This document shows, piece by piece, positions 48,107 through 57,324 of a DNA stretch of 64,000 bases. The DNA is taken from contig NZ_JAPFHA010000005.1 of the NCBI RefSeq assembly GCF_026586805.1, positions 186,001 to 250,000 on the forward strand. The letters run 5' to 3'. The position numbers and the translations under genes are program-made. The number at the start of each line of letters is the position of its first letter. The first letter of the stretch is position 1. The notes below the pieces were generated by a model. That model worked only from the letters and a program-made list of their open reading frames with translations. It was not told the origin of the DNA and ran no database searches. The stretch is from Niveibacterium sp. 24ML. Its GTDB lineage: Bacteria > Pseudomonadota > Gammaproteobacteria > Burkholderiales > Rhodocyclaceae.

Positions 48107-49012
48107 ATGTCTATTCATGCGACGCTTCGACAGTTGCGCCTCTTCCTCGCGGTGGCCGAAACGGGATCGATCTCGGCTGCGGCGATCTCACAACACGTGA
48201 CCCAGCCCACGGTATCGATGCAGCTCAAGCAGTTGTCCGATCACGTCGGCTTGCCACTCTACGAGGTGATGGGGCGGCGCCTTCATTTGACCGACGCCGG
48301 CCAGCGCCTGGCCGAGACCTGCCGCGACTTGTTCGAGCGCTGGGATGGCTTCGAGATGGAGGTCGACGCGCTGCGTGGGCTGACGCGCGGGCGCCTGCGG
48401 CTCGCGGTGGTGAGCACCGCCAAGTACTTCATTCCGCGCCTGCTCGGCCCCTTCAGCGACCGCTATCCGGGCGTCGAGGTGTCGCTTGAAGTCGCGAACC
48501 GCGATCGCATCGTTGGCCGGCTCGAGCAGAACCTGGACGATCTGGTCATCATGACCACGCCGCCCGAGCACCTTGATCTGCAGACCGAGGCCCTGCTCGA
48601 CAATCCCCTGGTCTTGATCGCGCCGCTCGGGCACCCACTGGCCAGCGCGCCGCAGCCGGTAGAGCTGGATGCCCTGCGTGCCGAGCGCTTCATTTTGCGC
48701 GAGCCAGGCTCCGGCACCCGTATCAGTTGTGAGCGTGCCTTCGTGGCACGTGAATTCGTGCCCTCGGTGCGGATGGCGCTGGGCAGTAATGAGGCGATCA
48801 AGCAGGCGGTGGCGGGGGGCTACGGGGTTGCCGTGGTGTCGCGGCACGCGCTTGACCGCGACCCGGCGCACGATGGTCTGGTGCTCTTGCCGGTCGAGGG
48901 CTTTCCGATCATGTCGCGCTGGTTCCTGGTCAGCCGCCGTGAGAAGCGCCTCTCACCGGTAGCGGAGGCCTTCCAGATGTTTCTGCGTGAATCGGTTGCC
49001 GCGATGAAGTAG
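48107..49012 (+). CDS. LysR-type regulator (CbbR/CmpR-like)
   Basis: The 301-aa protein has an N-terminal winged HTH (TLRQLRLFLAVAETGSISAA, VTQPTVSMQLKQL) and a C-terminal effector domain (about 92-300; GRLRLAVVSTAKYFIPRLLG, CERAFVAREFVPSVRMALGS). The ASAKYF-like segment and overall layout resemble the CbbR/CmpR group that controls carbon fixation or bicarbonate uptake. Being divergent from the SbtA-like permease, it most likely regulates that gene pair. Confidence 0.9.
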   Translation: MSIHATLRQLRLFLAVAETGSISAAAISQHVTQPTVSMQLKQLSDHVGLPLYEVMGRRLHLTDAGQRLAETCRDLFERWDGFEMEVDALRGLTRGRLRLAVVSTAKYFIPRLLGPFSDRYPGVEVSLEVANRDRIVGRLEQNLDDLVIMTTPPEHLDLQTEALLDNPLVLIAPLGHPLASAPQPVELDALRAERFILREPGSGTRISCERAFVAREFVPSVRMALGSNEAIKQAVAGGYGVAVVSRHALDRDPAHDGLVLLPVEGFPIMSRWFLVSRREKRLSPVAEAFQMFLRESVAAMK

Positions 49013-49052
49013 GTGCCAGCCGCGCGCGCCTCATGTGGGCCGCCCGAAATGC

Positions 49053-49078
49053 CAACGGCCACCCGAAGGTGGCCGTTG
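49053..49078. terminator. Bidirectional terminator between LysR and M13 peptidase genes
   Basis: CAACGGCCACC and GGTGGCCGTTG form a perfect 11-bp stem around CGAA, between convergent stops. T-runs are weak on both sides. Confidence 0.65.
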
Positions 49079-49099
49079 TAGCTGCAGCAACCGATCTGC

Positions 49100-51112
49100 T
49101 TACCAGATCCGGATGCGTTCGCTGCCGGGCTTGAACATGCCGTCGCCCGCTTGGGTGCCGAAGGCCGAGTGGAAGCCGTCGTGGTTGACGGCCGCACCAT
49201 TGGCGCGGAACTTGGGCGGCGAATGGGGATCGATGGTGATCAACTGCAGGATCCGTTCTTCGCGTGCCTTCTCGCGCCAGGCTTGCGACCAACCCAGGAA
49301 GAAGCGCTGTTCGCCGGTGTAACCGTCGATGACCGGCGCTTCCTTGCCGGCCAGAGAGAGTTTGTAGGCCTTGTACGCGATCTGCAGGCCCGAGAGGTCT
49401 GCGATGTTCTCACCCAGGGTCAATTTGCCGTTGAGGTGCTTGCCGGGAAGCGGTTCATAGCTTTCGTACTGGGCAATCAGCTTTGCGCCAAGCGCTTCGA
49501 ATGCCTTGCGGTCTTCGTCCGACCACCAGTTGCTCAGCTTCCCGTCGCCGTCGAACTGACTGCCCTGGTCATCGAAGCCATGGCTGATCTCGTGGCCGAT
49601 CACCGCGCCGATGGCGCCGTAATTCACCGCGTCGTCGGCGCCCATGTCGAAGAAGGGCGGTTGCAGGATTGCCGCCGGGAAGACGATCTCGTTCAGCGAT
49701 GGGTTGTAGTACGCATTCACCGTTTGGGGCGTCATCGCCCACTCGCTGCGATCGACCGGCTTGCCCGCCTTGGCGGCCAGGCGATCCCACTCGAAGCGGG
49801 CCGAGCGTGCGCGATTCCCGAGGGCATCGCCCTCCTTCACGACCAGGGCGCTGTAGTCGCGCCAGGTGTCGGGGTAGCCGATCTTGGTCATGTACTTCGA
49901 GAGTTTGGTTTTCGCTTGTGCCTTGGTGGCGGGCGTCATCCAGCTCAAACCGTCGATCGAGTCGCCGTAGGCCTTCATCAGGTTGGCCACCAGTTCCTGC
50001 ATCCGCGCCTTGTAGGCGGGCGGGAAGTGGCGGGCCACGTAGACCTGCCCAAGCGCCTCGCCCAGCGCGCCATTGACTTCGGCAATGCCCTTCTGCCAGC
50101 GCGGCATGTCTTCCTTGGCACCGGTCAGCGCCGTGCCGCGGAAGGCGAAGCGCGCATCACGGAATGCCTTGGGCAACACCGCCGCGTTCTCGTCCAGTGC
50201 GCGCAGCTTCAGGTAGCGCTTCAACTCGGGCAGCGGCACCTCACCGAGCAACTTTGCAATCGCCATCGTGGCGCTTGGCTGAGAGACAGACAGACGTTCA
50301 ATCCCGCCAATGCCGGCCGCGCCCAGGAAGGCGGCCCAATCGATGCCCGGTGCCGTCTTGGCCAGTTCTGCAGGGCTCATCGGGTTGTAGAGCTTGACCG
50401 GATTGCGGTTTTCAACCTTGTCCCAGTGTGCCGCCGCAATGCGGCGCTCCAGCGCGAGCACCTGCTTGGCCGTGGCGCTGGGGTTCTTGTCGCCGGACAG
50501 GCGTGCCAGGGTGCTCAGGTAACGTTCGTAAGCGACACGCGCTTTGGCGAGGCGCTCGTCATTTTTGAGGTAGTAGTCGCGATCCGGCATGCCGAGGCCA
50601 CCTTGCCAGGTCAGCGCGCGGTTGATCGTCGGCTCCTTGAAGTCCGCCATGACCCAGAGGTTGACCGGCGTGTCCATGGCGCCCTGGGCTTGGCCCATCC
50701 AGGTGGCAAGGTCACGGCGCGTCTTGATTGCATCGATACCGGCCAGCAATTCTTTCACCGGCTTCATGCCGGCTTTGTCGATCGCAGCGGTGTCAATGTA
50801 AGCGCCGTAGAAGGCGGCAATCTTCTGCTCGACACTGCCAGCCGCTTGCGGCTTCGCAATCAATTCATCAACGATCGCGCGGACTTCTTTGTCCGACTTG
50901 TCGCGCAACTGGATGAAGGTGCCGTAGTCGGCCTTGTCGGCCGGGATCTCGGTGGTATCTACCCAGCGGCCATTGGCTGCGCGGAAGAGATCGTCCTGCG
51001 GGCGGGATGCGGGATCAAAACCGGCTTTGTCCAGGCCAGAGGTGAGGGGCGCGGCGGACAGGCCCGTGCACAGCAAAAGCGCCGCAAGCGGCGCCAGACG
51101 GAAAACTTTCAT
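49100..51112 (-). CDS. M13-family zinc metallopeptidase (PepO/neprilysin-like)
   Basis: The 670-aa protein has a signal peptide (MKVFRLAPLAALLLCTGLSA), so it is secreted to the periplasm. The peptidase domain has NAYYNPSLNEIVFPAAILQP, the zinc motif GHEISHGFD (about 503-511), the third ligand in ENIADLSG and the C-terminal IRIW. M13 enzymes cut oligopeptides. Length is normal for the family. It faces the LysR gene, with a shared hairpin between them. Confidence 0.95.
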   Translation of the reverse strand: MKVFRLAPLAALLLCTGLSAAPLTSGLDKAGFDPASRPQDDLFRAANGRWVDTTEIPADKADYGTFIQLRDKSDKEVRAIVDELIAKPQAAGSVEQKIAAFYGAYIDTAAIDKAGMKPVKELLAGIDAIKTRRDLATWMGQAQGAMDTPVNLWVMADFKEPTINRALTWQGGLGMPDRDYYLKNDERLAKARVAYERYLSTLARLSGDKNPSATAKQVLALERRIAAAHWDKVENRNPVKLYNPMSPAELAKTAPGIDWAAFLGAAGIGGIERLSVSQPSATMAIAKLLGEVPLPELKRYLKLRALDENAAVLPKAFRDARFAFRGTALTGAKEDMPRWQKGIAEVNGALGEALGQVYVARHFPPAYKARMQELVANLMKAYGDSIDGLSWMTPATKAQAKTKLSKYMTKIGYPDTWRDYSALVVKEGDALGNRARSARFEWDRLAAKAGKPVDRSEWAMTPQTVNAYYNPSLNEIVFPAAILQPPFFDMGADDAVNYGAIGAVIGHEISHGFDDQGSQFDGDGKLSNWWSDEDRKAFEALGAKLIAQYESYEPLPGKHLNGKLTLGENIADLSGLQIAYKAYKLSLAGKEAPVIDGYTGEQRFFLGWSQAWREKAREERILQLITIDPHSPPKFRANGAAVNHDGFHSAFGTQAGDGMFKPGSERIRIW

Positions 51113-51781
51113 TCGAGTCCTCGTGGGAGCGGATCCAAGGGAGCGGCCGTTCGGGTTGCGACGACCTCAGGCGCGACTCTAGACCACCCGCCGCATCGCG
51201 CGAACCAGCTTCGTATCGTTTTGTAGCAGACGCCGGAGGGGGCATCTCTGCTGCTGACGGTTTGCGTGCCACACCACTGCCTCGCCGTACAGGGCCTCCG
51301 CCGCAACAGGGTGAGTCATCCGCAGTGGAGTGGAAGTGCTCCGCCTGGTCGCGAGCTGCCATTGCCGGCGCGGGCAAGCCCGATGAGTCGCTACCGGGCG
51401 ACAACTTGCTTGGCACCGCTTCCACCGGCAGTTGCCGGCGGTTGTTCGCGATGCCGTTTGCTGCACAGGACAAAGCGCTGCGGGATGGGGTGAGGGTGTC
51501 GGAGCTTGGCGACGACACGTGCCCGCCGGCACCTTTGGCGACGCGTGAAAAACGGGTGAAGGAGGCCGGGCTTCGCCAAGCGCGCGCGAAAAATCTGCAG
51601 GAAAAAACCAATTACACAGCAGGTGTCGGAATTGCTTACAAGCTCGACGAAATGCCATACGCATTTTGCCGCGCAGCACCATGGCGAGCCCCAATACATC
51701 TCGAAACATCTTCCCTGCAGGCCTTGCCACGGCAGGTGCGCCGCAGCAATTTCATGAGCCCGAAACATTGCAAGGCAAGAT
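51113..51781. other. Long stretch without a supportable gene
   Basis: Between the M13 peptidase start and the sigma-54 element before the PEP-CTERM gene I see no frame with a plausible start, ribosome site or recognisable protein. Overlapping open frames on both strands look like chance in high-GC DNA. The first ~70 bp next to 51113 should hold the peptidase promoter. A GCAGTTGCCGGCGG-type GC-rich part near 51430 shows nothing I can name. Confidence 0.5.
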
Positions 51782-51797
51782 TGGCGTGCAAATTGCA
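51782..51797 (+). promoter_or_regulatory. Sigma-54 promoter for the PEP-CTERM gene
   Basis: TGGCGTGCAAATTGCA fits the sigma-54 consensus TGGCACG-N4-TTGCW, with invariant GG and GC at the correct spacing. It ends 56 bp before the ATG at 51854. In exosortase-bearing bacteria, PEP-CTERM genes are often under sigma-54 with the PrsK-PrsR pair. Confidence 0.7.
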
Positions 51798-51853
51798 TAT
51801 GTGACGATTGCCACACTACCCCGTGGCTACACATGTGTATCAAGGAGAGTTTG

Positions 51854-52642
51854 ATGATTTCCAAGAAAATTTCCCCCCTGCTCGTCGCACTGGTTGCCAC
51901 CGCAACCGCGTCGAGCGCCTGGGCGCTGCCGGCGGCCACCGGCACGAGCACGGCTGAAGGCAACTACAAGTACACCGCTGGCAGCGTGAGCTCGAAGGGT
52001 TCTGCCGCGACTGGCAGCTCGACGGGTGCCGCGGTTGATGTGAACGGCGGCAGCGGTGGCTTCGGCTTCGAAGCGAGCGCTGAAGCCGTTGGTGGCGCGC
52101 TGAAGGCCTTTGCATCGACTTCTGCAGTCGAGGGTGTGTCGGGCAAGAGCAAGGCTGAGGGCTACGCCAGCTTCACCGACTATGTCACCTTCACCGGCGG
52201 TGTTGGCAGCGCAGAAGGCTTCCTTCTCTCGTCGCTTTCCGGCAGCCTCAATGCAGGTGATGCAGGCAAGGCCAAGTACGAGTACACCGTGTCGATCTAC
52301 GACTTGGGCTCCGGTGCCAAGCAAGCACTGATCGATGATGAGCGCACCTTCAAGCTCGGCGAGCTGACGCTCTCCAACGCGTACAAGAACGATTTCAGCT
52401 TCACGTTCGGCAATACGTACAAGTTGGTTGCCTCGCTCACCGCCACGGCTTGGAACGGTGGCGTTGCGGACTTCTCGCACACCGCGAACCTGAACTTTGC
52501 GCTCGGCAGCGGTGTTAATCTGACCTCCGCATCGGGTTATACCTACAACGTCCCGGCCGTGCCGGAACCCCAGACCTACGCCATGCTGCTGGCGGGTCTG
52601 GGCATGATCAGTGTGATGGCTCGCCGTCGCACCAAGATGTAA
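51854..52642 (+). CDS. PEP-CTERM sorted surface protein
   Basis: The 262-aa protein has a signal peptide (MISKKISPLLVALVATATASSAWA). The mature part is Ser/Gly/Thr/Ala-rich, and a C-terminal sorting signal follows: VPEPQTYAMLLAGLGMISVM then ARRR. The signal is recognised by exosortase (EpsH/XrtA type), which releases the protein to the cell surface or exopolysaccharide matrix. The ATG at 51854 has AAGGAGAG 5 bases upstream; an ATG seven codons earlier is less likely because it puts the ribosome site inside the gene. No exosortase gene is in the window. A sigma-54 element lies upstream. Confidence 0.93.
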   Translation: MISKKISPLLVALVATATASSAWALPAATGTSTAEGNYKYTAGSVSSKGSAATGSSTGAAVDVNGGSGGFGFEASAEAVGGALKAFASTSAVEGVSGKSKAEGYASFTDYVTFTGGVGSAEGFLLSSLSGSLNAGDAGKAKYEYTVSIYDLGSGAKQALIDDERTFKLGELTLSNAYKNDFSFTFGNTYKLVASLTATAWNGGVADFSHTANLNFALGSGVNLTSASGYTYNVPAVPEPQTYAMLLAGLGMISVMARRRTKM

Positions 52643-52666
52643 GCCTTCGCACTTTGGTGTGAATGA

Positions 52667-52696
52667 ACAAGGGGCCGCAAGGCCCCTTGTTTTTTG
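52667..52696 (+). terminator. Terminator of the PEP-CTERM gene
   Basis: ACAAGGGGCC and GGCCCCTTGT form a 10-bp perfect stem around GCAA, followed by six or more T. It starts 25 bp after the stop. Confidence 0.92.
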
Positions 52697-52837
52697 GTGT
52701 CGCCGTCAGGCGACGTCGACTTTCTTGGCAGCCCAGCCGCTGCGAAATCGGATGATTTCAAGGTGCAGTGAACGGCGCTTGGCGCGCTACTAGGCCTTGC
52801 TCGTGCTCATCCGAACGTCATCCGATCTGGCGAAACC

Positions 52838-55800
52838 TCAGAGCAGCACGCGCTCGATGCCGCCCTTGTTGGCGGTTTCGACGTAGCGTTCCATCCAGTC
52901 TTCGCCCAGCAGGTGGCGCGCCATCTCGATCACGATGTAGTCGGCGTCGAGTCCCTTCACGTCGTCCTTGTAGCGCTGCAGGCCTTGCAGGCAGGCGGGG
53001 CAGGAGGTGAGGATCTTCAGATCGCCTTCAAAGCCATCGGCACGCAGCGCACTGGCGTTCTTCTGCATCTCTTCTTCCTTACGGAAGCGCACCTGGGTGG
53101 CGATGTCCGGCCGCGCGATCGCGAAGGTGCCGGCTTCGCCGCAGCAGCGGTCGTTTTTCGTGATCTTGCTGCCGTCGGCGGTCTGCACCAGCGCGTTCAC
53201 CGTCTTCACCGAATCCTGCTGCTTCATCGGGTTGTGGCAGGGCTCGTGGTACATGTAACGCACGCCCTTCACGCCTTCGAGCTTGACGCCTTTTTCGAGC
53301 AGGAATTCGTGGATGTCGATCAGCCGGCAGCCAGGGAAGATCTTCTCGAACTCGTACATCTGCAGCTGGTCGTAGCAGGTGCCGCAGCTCACGACCACCG
53401 TCTTGATGTCGAGGTAGTTGAGCGTGTTCGCCACGCGGTGGAAGAGCACCCGGTTATCGGTGGTGATCTTGTCGGCCTTGTCGTAGTCGCCCGAGCCGCG
53501 CTGCGGGTAGCCACAGCACAGGTAACCCGGCGGTAGCACTGTCTGCACGCCGACGTTGTAGAGCATCGCCTGCGTCGCGAGCCCGACCTGTGAAAACAGG
53601 CGCTCGGAACCGCAACCGGGGAAGTAGAACACCGCCTCGGAGTCCGGCCGCGTCTTGTGCGGATCACGAATCACCGGCACCACGGCGGCGTCTTCGATAT
53701 CGAGCAGTGCGCGGGCCGTCTTGTTCGGCAGCTTGCCCGGCATCTTCTTGTTCACGAAATGGATCACCTGCGCCTTGATCGGCGCCTTGCCGACGGTCGA
53801 CGACGGTTGCTTCGTGGTCTCCTTCGCTAGCGGCTTGAGCAGCTCGACACCCAGGCGCTGCGCCTTGTAGGCCCACTCGATACTGGTCTTGCGCAGGAAC
53901 TTGATGGTTTCCGGGTTCTTCGTGTTGAGGAAGGCCATGCCCAGCTTCTTGGCCGGATTGAAACTCTGCTTGCCCATCTTGCGCAGCAGGTTGCGCATGT
54001 TCATCGACACGTCGCCGAAGTCGATATCGACCGGGCAGGGCGTCACGCACTTGTGGCAGACGGTGCAATGGTCGGCGACATCCTCGAACTCTTCCCAGTG
54101 ACGGATCGAGATGCCGCGCCGCGTCTGCTCCTCGTAGAGGAAGGCTTCGATCAGCAGCGAGGTCGCGAGGATCTTGTTGCGCGGCGAGTAGAGCAGGTTC
54201 GCGCGCGGCACATGGGTGGTGCACACCGGCTTGCACTTGCCACAGCGCAGGCAGTCCTTCACCGAATCGGAGATCGAGCCGATGTCGCTCTGCTGCATGA
54301 TCAGCGACTCGTGCCCCATCAGGTTGAAGCTGGGCGTGTAGGCGTGCGTGAGGTCGCCGCCGTGCATCAGCTTGCCCTTGTTGAAGCGACCTTCCGGGTC
54401 CACCTTCTGCTTGTAGGCGCGGAAGGGCGCCATCTCGGCGTCGGTGAGGAATTCGAGTTTCGTGATGCCGATGCCGTGCTCGCCCGAGATCACGCCGTCG
54501 AGGCTGCGTGCCAGTTCCATGATGCGCACCACGGTGGCATTGGCTTCCTGCAGCATCTCGTAGTGGTCGGAGTTCACCGGCAGGTTGGTGTGCACGTTGC
54601 CGTCGCCGGCGTGCATGTGCAGCGCGACGAAGACGCGGCTGCGCAGCACATCCTTGTGGATTGCGGCGATGCGCTCGCGCAGCGGATTGAAGACCTTGCC
54701 TTCGAAGATGTCTTCGAGTTGCGCTTGCAGTTCGGCCTTCCACGAAATGCGCACCGAATAGTCCTGCACGCGATGAAAGAGGCGCGGATTTGTTGCCGTG
54801 TTGGTGAGCGGGCCGGCGACGACGCCCAGCTCGGCAAAGCGTGCCTCGGCATCGGCGAGCGGGGTATCCAGGCTATCGAAGATCCACTGCCAGCGCGCAC
54901 GCACGTTCGAGAGCAGTTCGAGCGCCTGCGCACGCCGGTCGCCGATCAGCTCTTCGGCGTCGACTGTGGCCTCACCGCGATGCAGCGGCAGTTCGCCATG
55001 CAGGAACTCGGCTAAAGCATCGGTCAGGCGCAGCTTGTTGCGGATCGAGAGTTCGATGTTGAAGCGCTCGATGCCGTCGCAGTAGTCGCCCATGCGATCG
55101 AGCGGAATCACGACGTCTTCGTTCACCTTGAAGGCGTTGGTGTGCTTCGCGATTGCGGCGGTGCGCGAACGGTCGAGCCAGAATTTCTTGCGCGTTTCGG
55201 CGGTCACCGCGATGAAGCCTTCGGCGCCGCGTGCGTTGCAGATGCGCACCACTTCAGAGGTGGCGAGCATCACCGCGTTTTCGTCGTCGCCGACGATGTC
55301 GCCGATCAGCACCATCTTCGGACGGCCGTGGCGCTTGGCCTTGGGCGCGTAGCCCACGGCCTTCACGTAACGCTCGTCAAGGTGCTCCAGGCCGGCGAGC
55401 TGAACGCCACCCGGCTTTTTGTCGAGGTAGTCCTTGATCTCGACGATCGAAGGCACCGCCTCACGTACCTGGCCGTAGAACTCCAGGCACACGGTGCGCA
55501 CATGCGTCGGCATGCGGTGCAGGATCCAGCAGGCCGAAGTGATGATGCCGTCGGTGCCTTCCTTCTGCACGCCCGGTACGCCGCCGAGGAACTTGTCGGT
55601 GACGTCCTTGCCAAGCCCGACCTTGCGGAAAGCCGCGCCGCTCATCTCGATGGTTTCTTCGCCGAGCGGGCGCTTACCGCTCTCGTCAAACTTCTTGAGG
55701 CGGAACTGAACGGTTTCCTGATCGTGGATCTTGCCCAGGTTGTGGTTCAGGCGTTCGACGACGAGCCAGTTGCCGTCCGGCATCACCATCTTCCACCAGG

Positions 55801-56746
55801 CCAGGTTGTCGAGCGCGGTGCCCCACAGCACGGCTTTCTTGCCGCCGGCGTTCATCGCGATGTTGCCGCCGATGCACGAGGCGTCGGCCGAGGTGGGGTC
55901 GCACGCAAACGCCAACCCGGCGCTTTCTGCCGCATCCATCACGCGGCGGGTGACGACGCCCGCGCCGGTGGTGATGGTGGCGTAGGGGCGATCGACGCCC
56001 GGCAGGGTCTGTTGTTCAACCTTGCCCAGGTCAATCAGCTTCTCGGTGTTGATCACGGCCGAATACGGCGTCAGCGGCACCGCGCCGCCGGTGTAGCCGG
56101 TGCCGCCGCCACGCGGGATGATCGTCAGCCCCAGCTCGATGCAGCCGCGCACCAGGTGGCCGATTTCTTCCTCGGTATCCGGGTAGAGCACGACGAAGGG
56201 GTACTCGACGCGCCAGTCGGTGGCGTCGGTGACGTGCGAAACGCGCGCCATGCCGTCGAAGGCGATGTTGTCGCGGCGGGTGTGCTTCGAGAGCAGCTTC
56301 TCGGTACGCTTGCGCAGGTCGTAAGTGGTTTCGAAGTGGCGCTGGAACGCATCCACCGCCTTGTTCGCGGCGGCCACCAGCTGCGCAACCGTGCCGGCGC
56401 GAACCGGGTCTTCGCCTTCGGTGGCGGTGCGGCGTTTTTCAACTTCGTCGAGGCGATGGCGCAGGGCGCCGAGCAGCGCATTGCGGCGTTCGCGGCTGGC
56501 CACCAGATCGTCTTCGAGGTAGGGGTTGCGCTGTACCACCCAGATGTCGCCGAGTACCTCGTACAGCATGCGCGCAGAGCGGCCGGTCACGCGCTCGGCG
56601 CGAAGCGATTGAAGTACCGACCACATCTCTTCGCCCAGCAGGCGGATCACGATCTCGCGATCGGAGAACGAGGTGTAGTTGTACGGGATCTCTCGCAGGC
56701 GGTTGGGCGCGGGGGACTCGTGGACGAACTCGGGGGCGGCTTGCAT
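52838..56746 (-). CDS. FAD-linked oxidase / Fe-S / CCG-domain fusion oxidoreductase (DUF3683 type)
   Basis: The 1302-aa protein has a DUF3683-like N-terminus ([20 protein letters not shown]), a FAD-binding domain ([33 protein letters not shown]), a FAD-oxidase C domain ([13 protein letters not shown]), and two 4Fe-4S clusters ([11 protein letters not shown] near 828; [14 protein letters not shown] near 893). Two CCG domains follow ([10 protein letters not shown]...CCGYPQ; CGTCYDQ...CCGEAG). The layout matches D-lactate or 2-hydroxyacid dehydrogenases fused to their electron-transfer subunit. It probably oxidises a hydroxyacid and feeds electrons to quinone at the membrane. The substrate is unknown. 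ATG at 56746 is chosen as the family start. Confidence 0.93.
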   Translation of the reverse strand: MQAAPEFVHESPAPNRLREIPYNYTSFSDREIVIRLLGEEMWSVLQSLRAERVTGRSARMLYEVLGDIWVVQRNPYLEDDLVASRERRNALLGALRHRLDEVEKRRTATEGEDPVRAGTVAQLVAAANKAVDAFQRHFETTYDLRKRTEKLLSKHTRRDNIAFDGMARVSHVTDATDWRVEYPFVVLYPDTEEEIGHLVRGCIELGLTIIPRGGGTGYTGGAVPLTPYSAVINTEKLIDLGKVEQQTLPGVDRPYATITTGAGVVTRRVMDAAESAGLAFACDPTSADASCIGGNIAMNAGGKKAVLWGTALDNLAWWKMVMPDGNWLVVERLNHNLGKIHDQETVQFRLKKFDESGKRPLGEETIEMSGAAFRKVGLGKDVTDKFLGGVPGVQKEGTDGIITSACWILHRMPTHVRTVCLEFYGQVREAVPSIVEIKDYLDKKPGGVQLAGLEHLDERYVKAVGYAPKAKRHGRPKMVLIGDIVGDDENAVMLATSEVVRICNARGAEGFIAVTAETRKKFWLDRSRTAAIAKHTNAFKVNEDVVIPLDRMGDYCDGIERFNIELSIRNKLRLTDALAEFLHGELPLHRGEATVDAEELIGDRRAQALELLSNVRARWQWIFDSLDTPLADAEARFAELGVVAGPLTNTATNPRLFHRVQDYSVRISWKAELQAQLEDIFEGKVFNPLRERIAAIHKDVLRSRVFVALHMHAGDGNVHTNLPVNSDHYEMLQEANATVVRIMELARSLDGVISGEHGIGITKLEFLTDAEMAPFRAYKQKVDPEGRFNKGKLMHGGDLTHAYTPSFNLMGHESLIMQQSDIGSISDSVKDCLRCGKCKPVCTTHVPRANLLYSPRNKILATSLLIEAFLYEEQTRRGISIRHWEEFEDVADHCTVCHKCVTPCPVDIDFGDVSMNMRNLLRKMGKQSFNPAKKLGMAFLNTKNPETIKFLRKTSIEWAYKAQRLGVELLKPLAKETTKQPSSTVGKAPIKAQVIHFVNKKMPGKLPNKTARALLDIEDAAVVPVIRDPHKTRPDSEAVFYFPGCGSERLFSQVGLATQAMLYNVGVQTVLPPGYLCCGYPQRGSGDYDKADKITTDNRVLFHRVANTLNYLDIKTVVVSCGTCYDQLQMYEFEKIFPGCRLIDIHEFLLEKGVKLEGVKGVRYMYHEPCHNPMKQQDSVKTVNALVQTADGSKITKNDRCCGEAGTFAIARPDIATQVRFRKEEEMQKNASALRADGFEGDLKILTSCPACLQGLQRYKDDVKGLDADYIVIEMARHLLGEDWMERYVETANKGGIERVLL

Positions 56747-56924
56747 CGGGGGTCCTGTTGGTGTGCGGCACGGCACGCTTCTGGGGAAGCCGGCCATTTT
56801 ATCCCGCCAGACCGGCCATTGCACCCGGAAATTCAAGACCTTACGGCCGGTGTGGGCAAGAAAATTGCCGAATGCAAAGCTTGGACACCCCCTGCGCCAA
56901 GGGGTTCGGATGTTGCACTGCGGC

Positions 56925-57125
56925 AGGAAGACCTGCCGCGAATCGCCACCTTAGTCACCACCACCTGCGCGCGTCCGGCGCCGCTGCCAGCACGCGCGGA
57001 TGGATCGCCACGCCACTCGTGCGCGCATTGAAGAAGGGCGAAATGCCCTTTGCCGCGTTCGCCACATGCCGGATGTGGATGACCGGGACGCCCCTGGCGC
57101 GGGCGCAGATCATGATCGCGCCGAG
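56925..57125 (-). pseudogene. Fragment of an isochorismatase-like hydrolase gene
   Basis: On the minus strand, part of the region reads GVPVIHIRHVANAAKGISPF then FNARTSGVAIHPRVLAA. This resembles the core of isochorismatase-family cysteine hydrolases (GVPVIHVRH...F..GT.G..I.P). The frame then shifts near 56970 and continues [10 protein letters not shown], like the family's VVVTK motif. There is no N-terminal catalytic Asp part and no C-terminal Cys part, so it is a broken remnant. Confidence 0.55.
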
Positions 57126-57159
57126 CTGGCGCACCCCGACCGAACCCGCACCGCCGCCG

Positions 57160-57290
57160 CACCCGCGTGATTCACGCCTGGCCGATCTGCTGGACAGGGT
57201 GCGCGCGCATCTCGACCAACCCCTTTCGCTCGACAGCCTCGCCGCGCGCGTTGATGAGCCGCCGCGCCTTCGGCGTATCACCGAGTGCCT
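57160..57290 (+). pseudogene. Fragment of an AraC/GlxA-type regulator gene
   Basis: The plus strand encodes DSRLADLLDRVRAHLDQPLS then LDSLAARVDEPPRLRRI, close to the first HTH of GlxA/AraC regulators (D.RLARLLDWVRAHLDEPLS). The second HTH and the N-terminal domain are missing. With the neighbouring isochorismatase-like fragment on the opposite strand it looks like the scar of a deleted GlxA-hydrolase gene pair. The rest of 56747-57324 holds nothing I can support. Confidence 0.6.
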
Positions 57291-57324
57291 GGCGGCAGAC
57301 CTTCCGCGGCGGCTGAGCGAGGCT

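Noticed and set aside
51262..51804. 180-codon open frame before the PEP-CTERM gene
   Set aside because: No ribosome site, no recognisable sequence, overlaps equal-length frames on the other strand and runs across the sigma-54 element.
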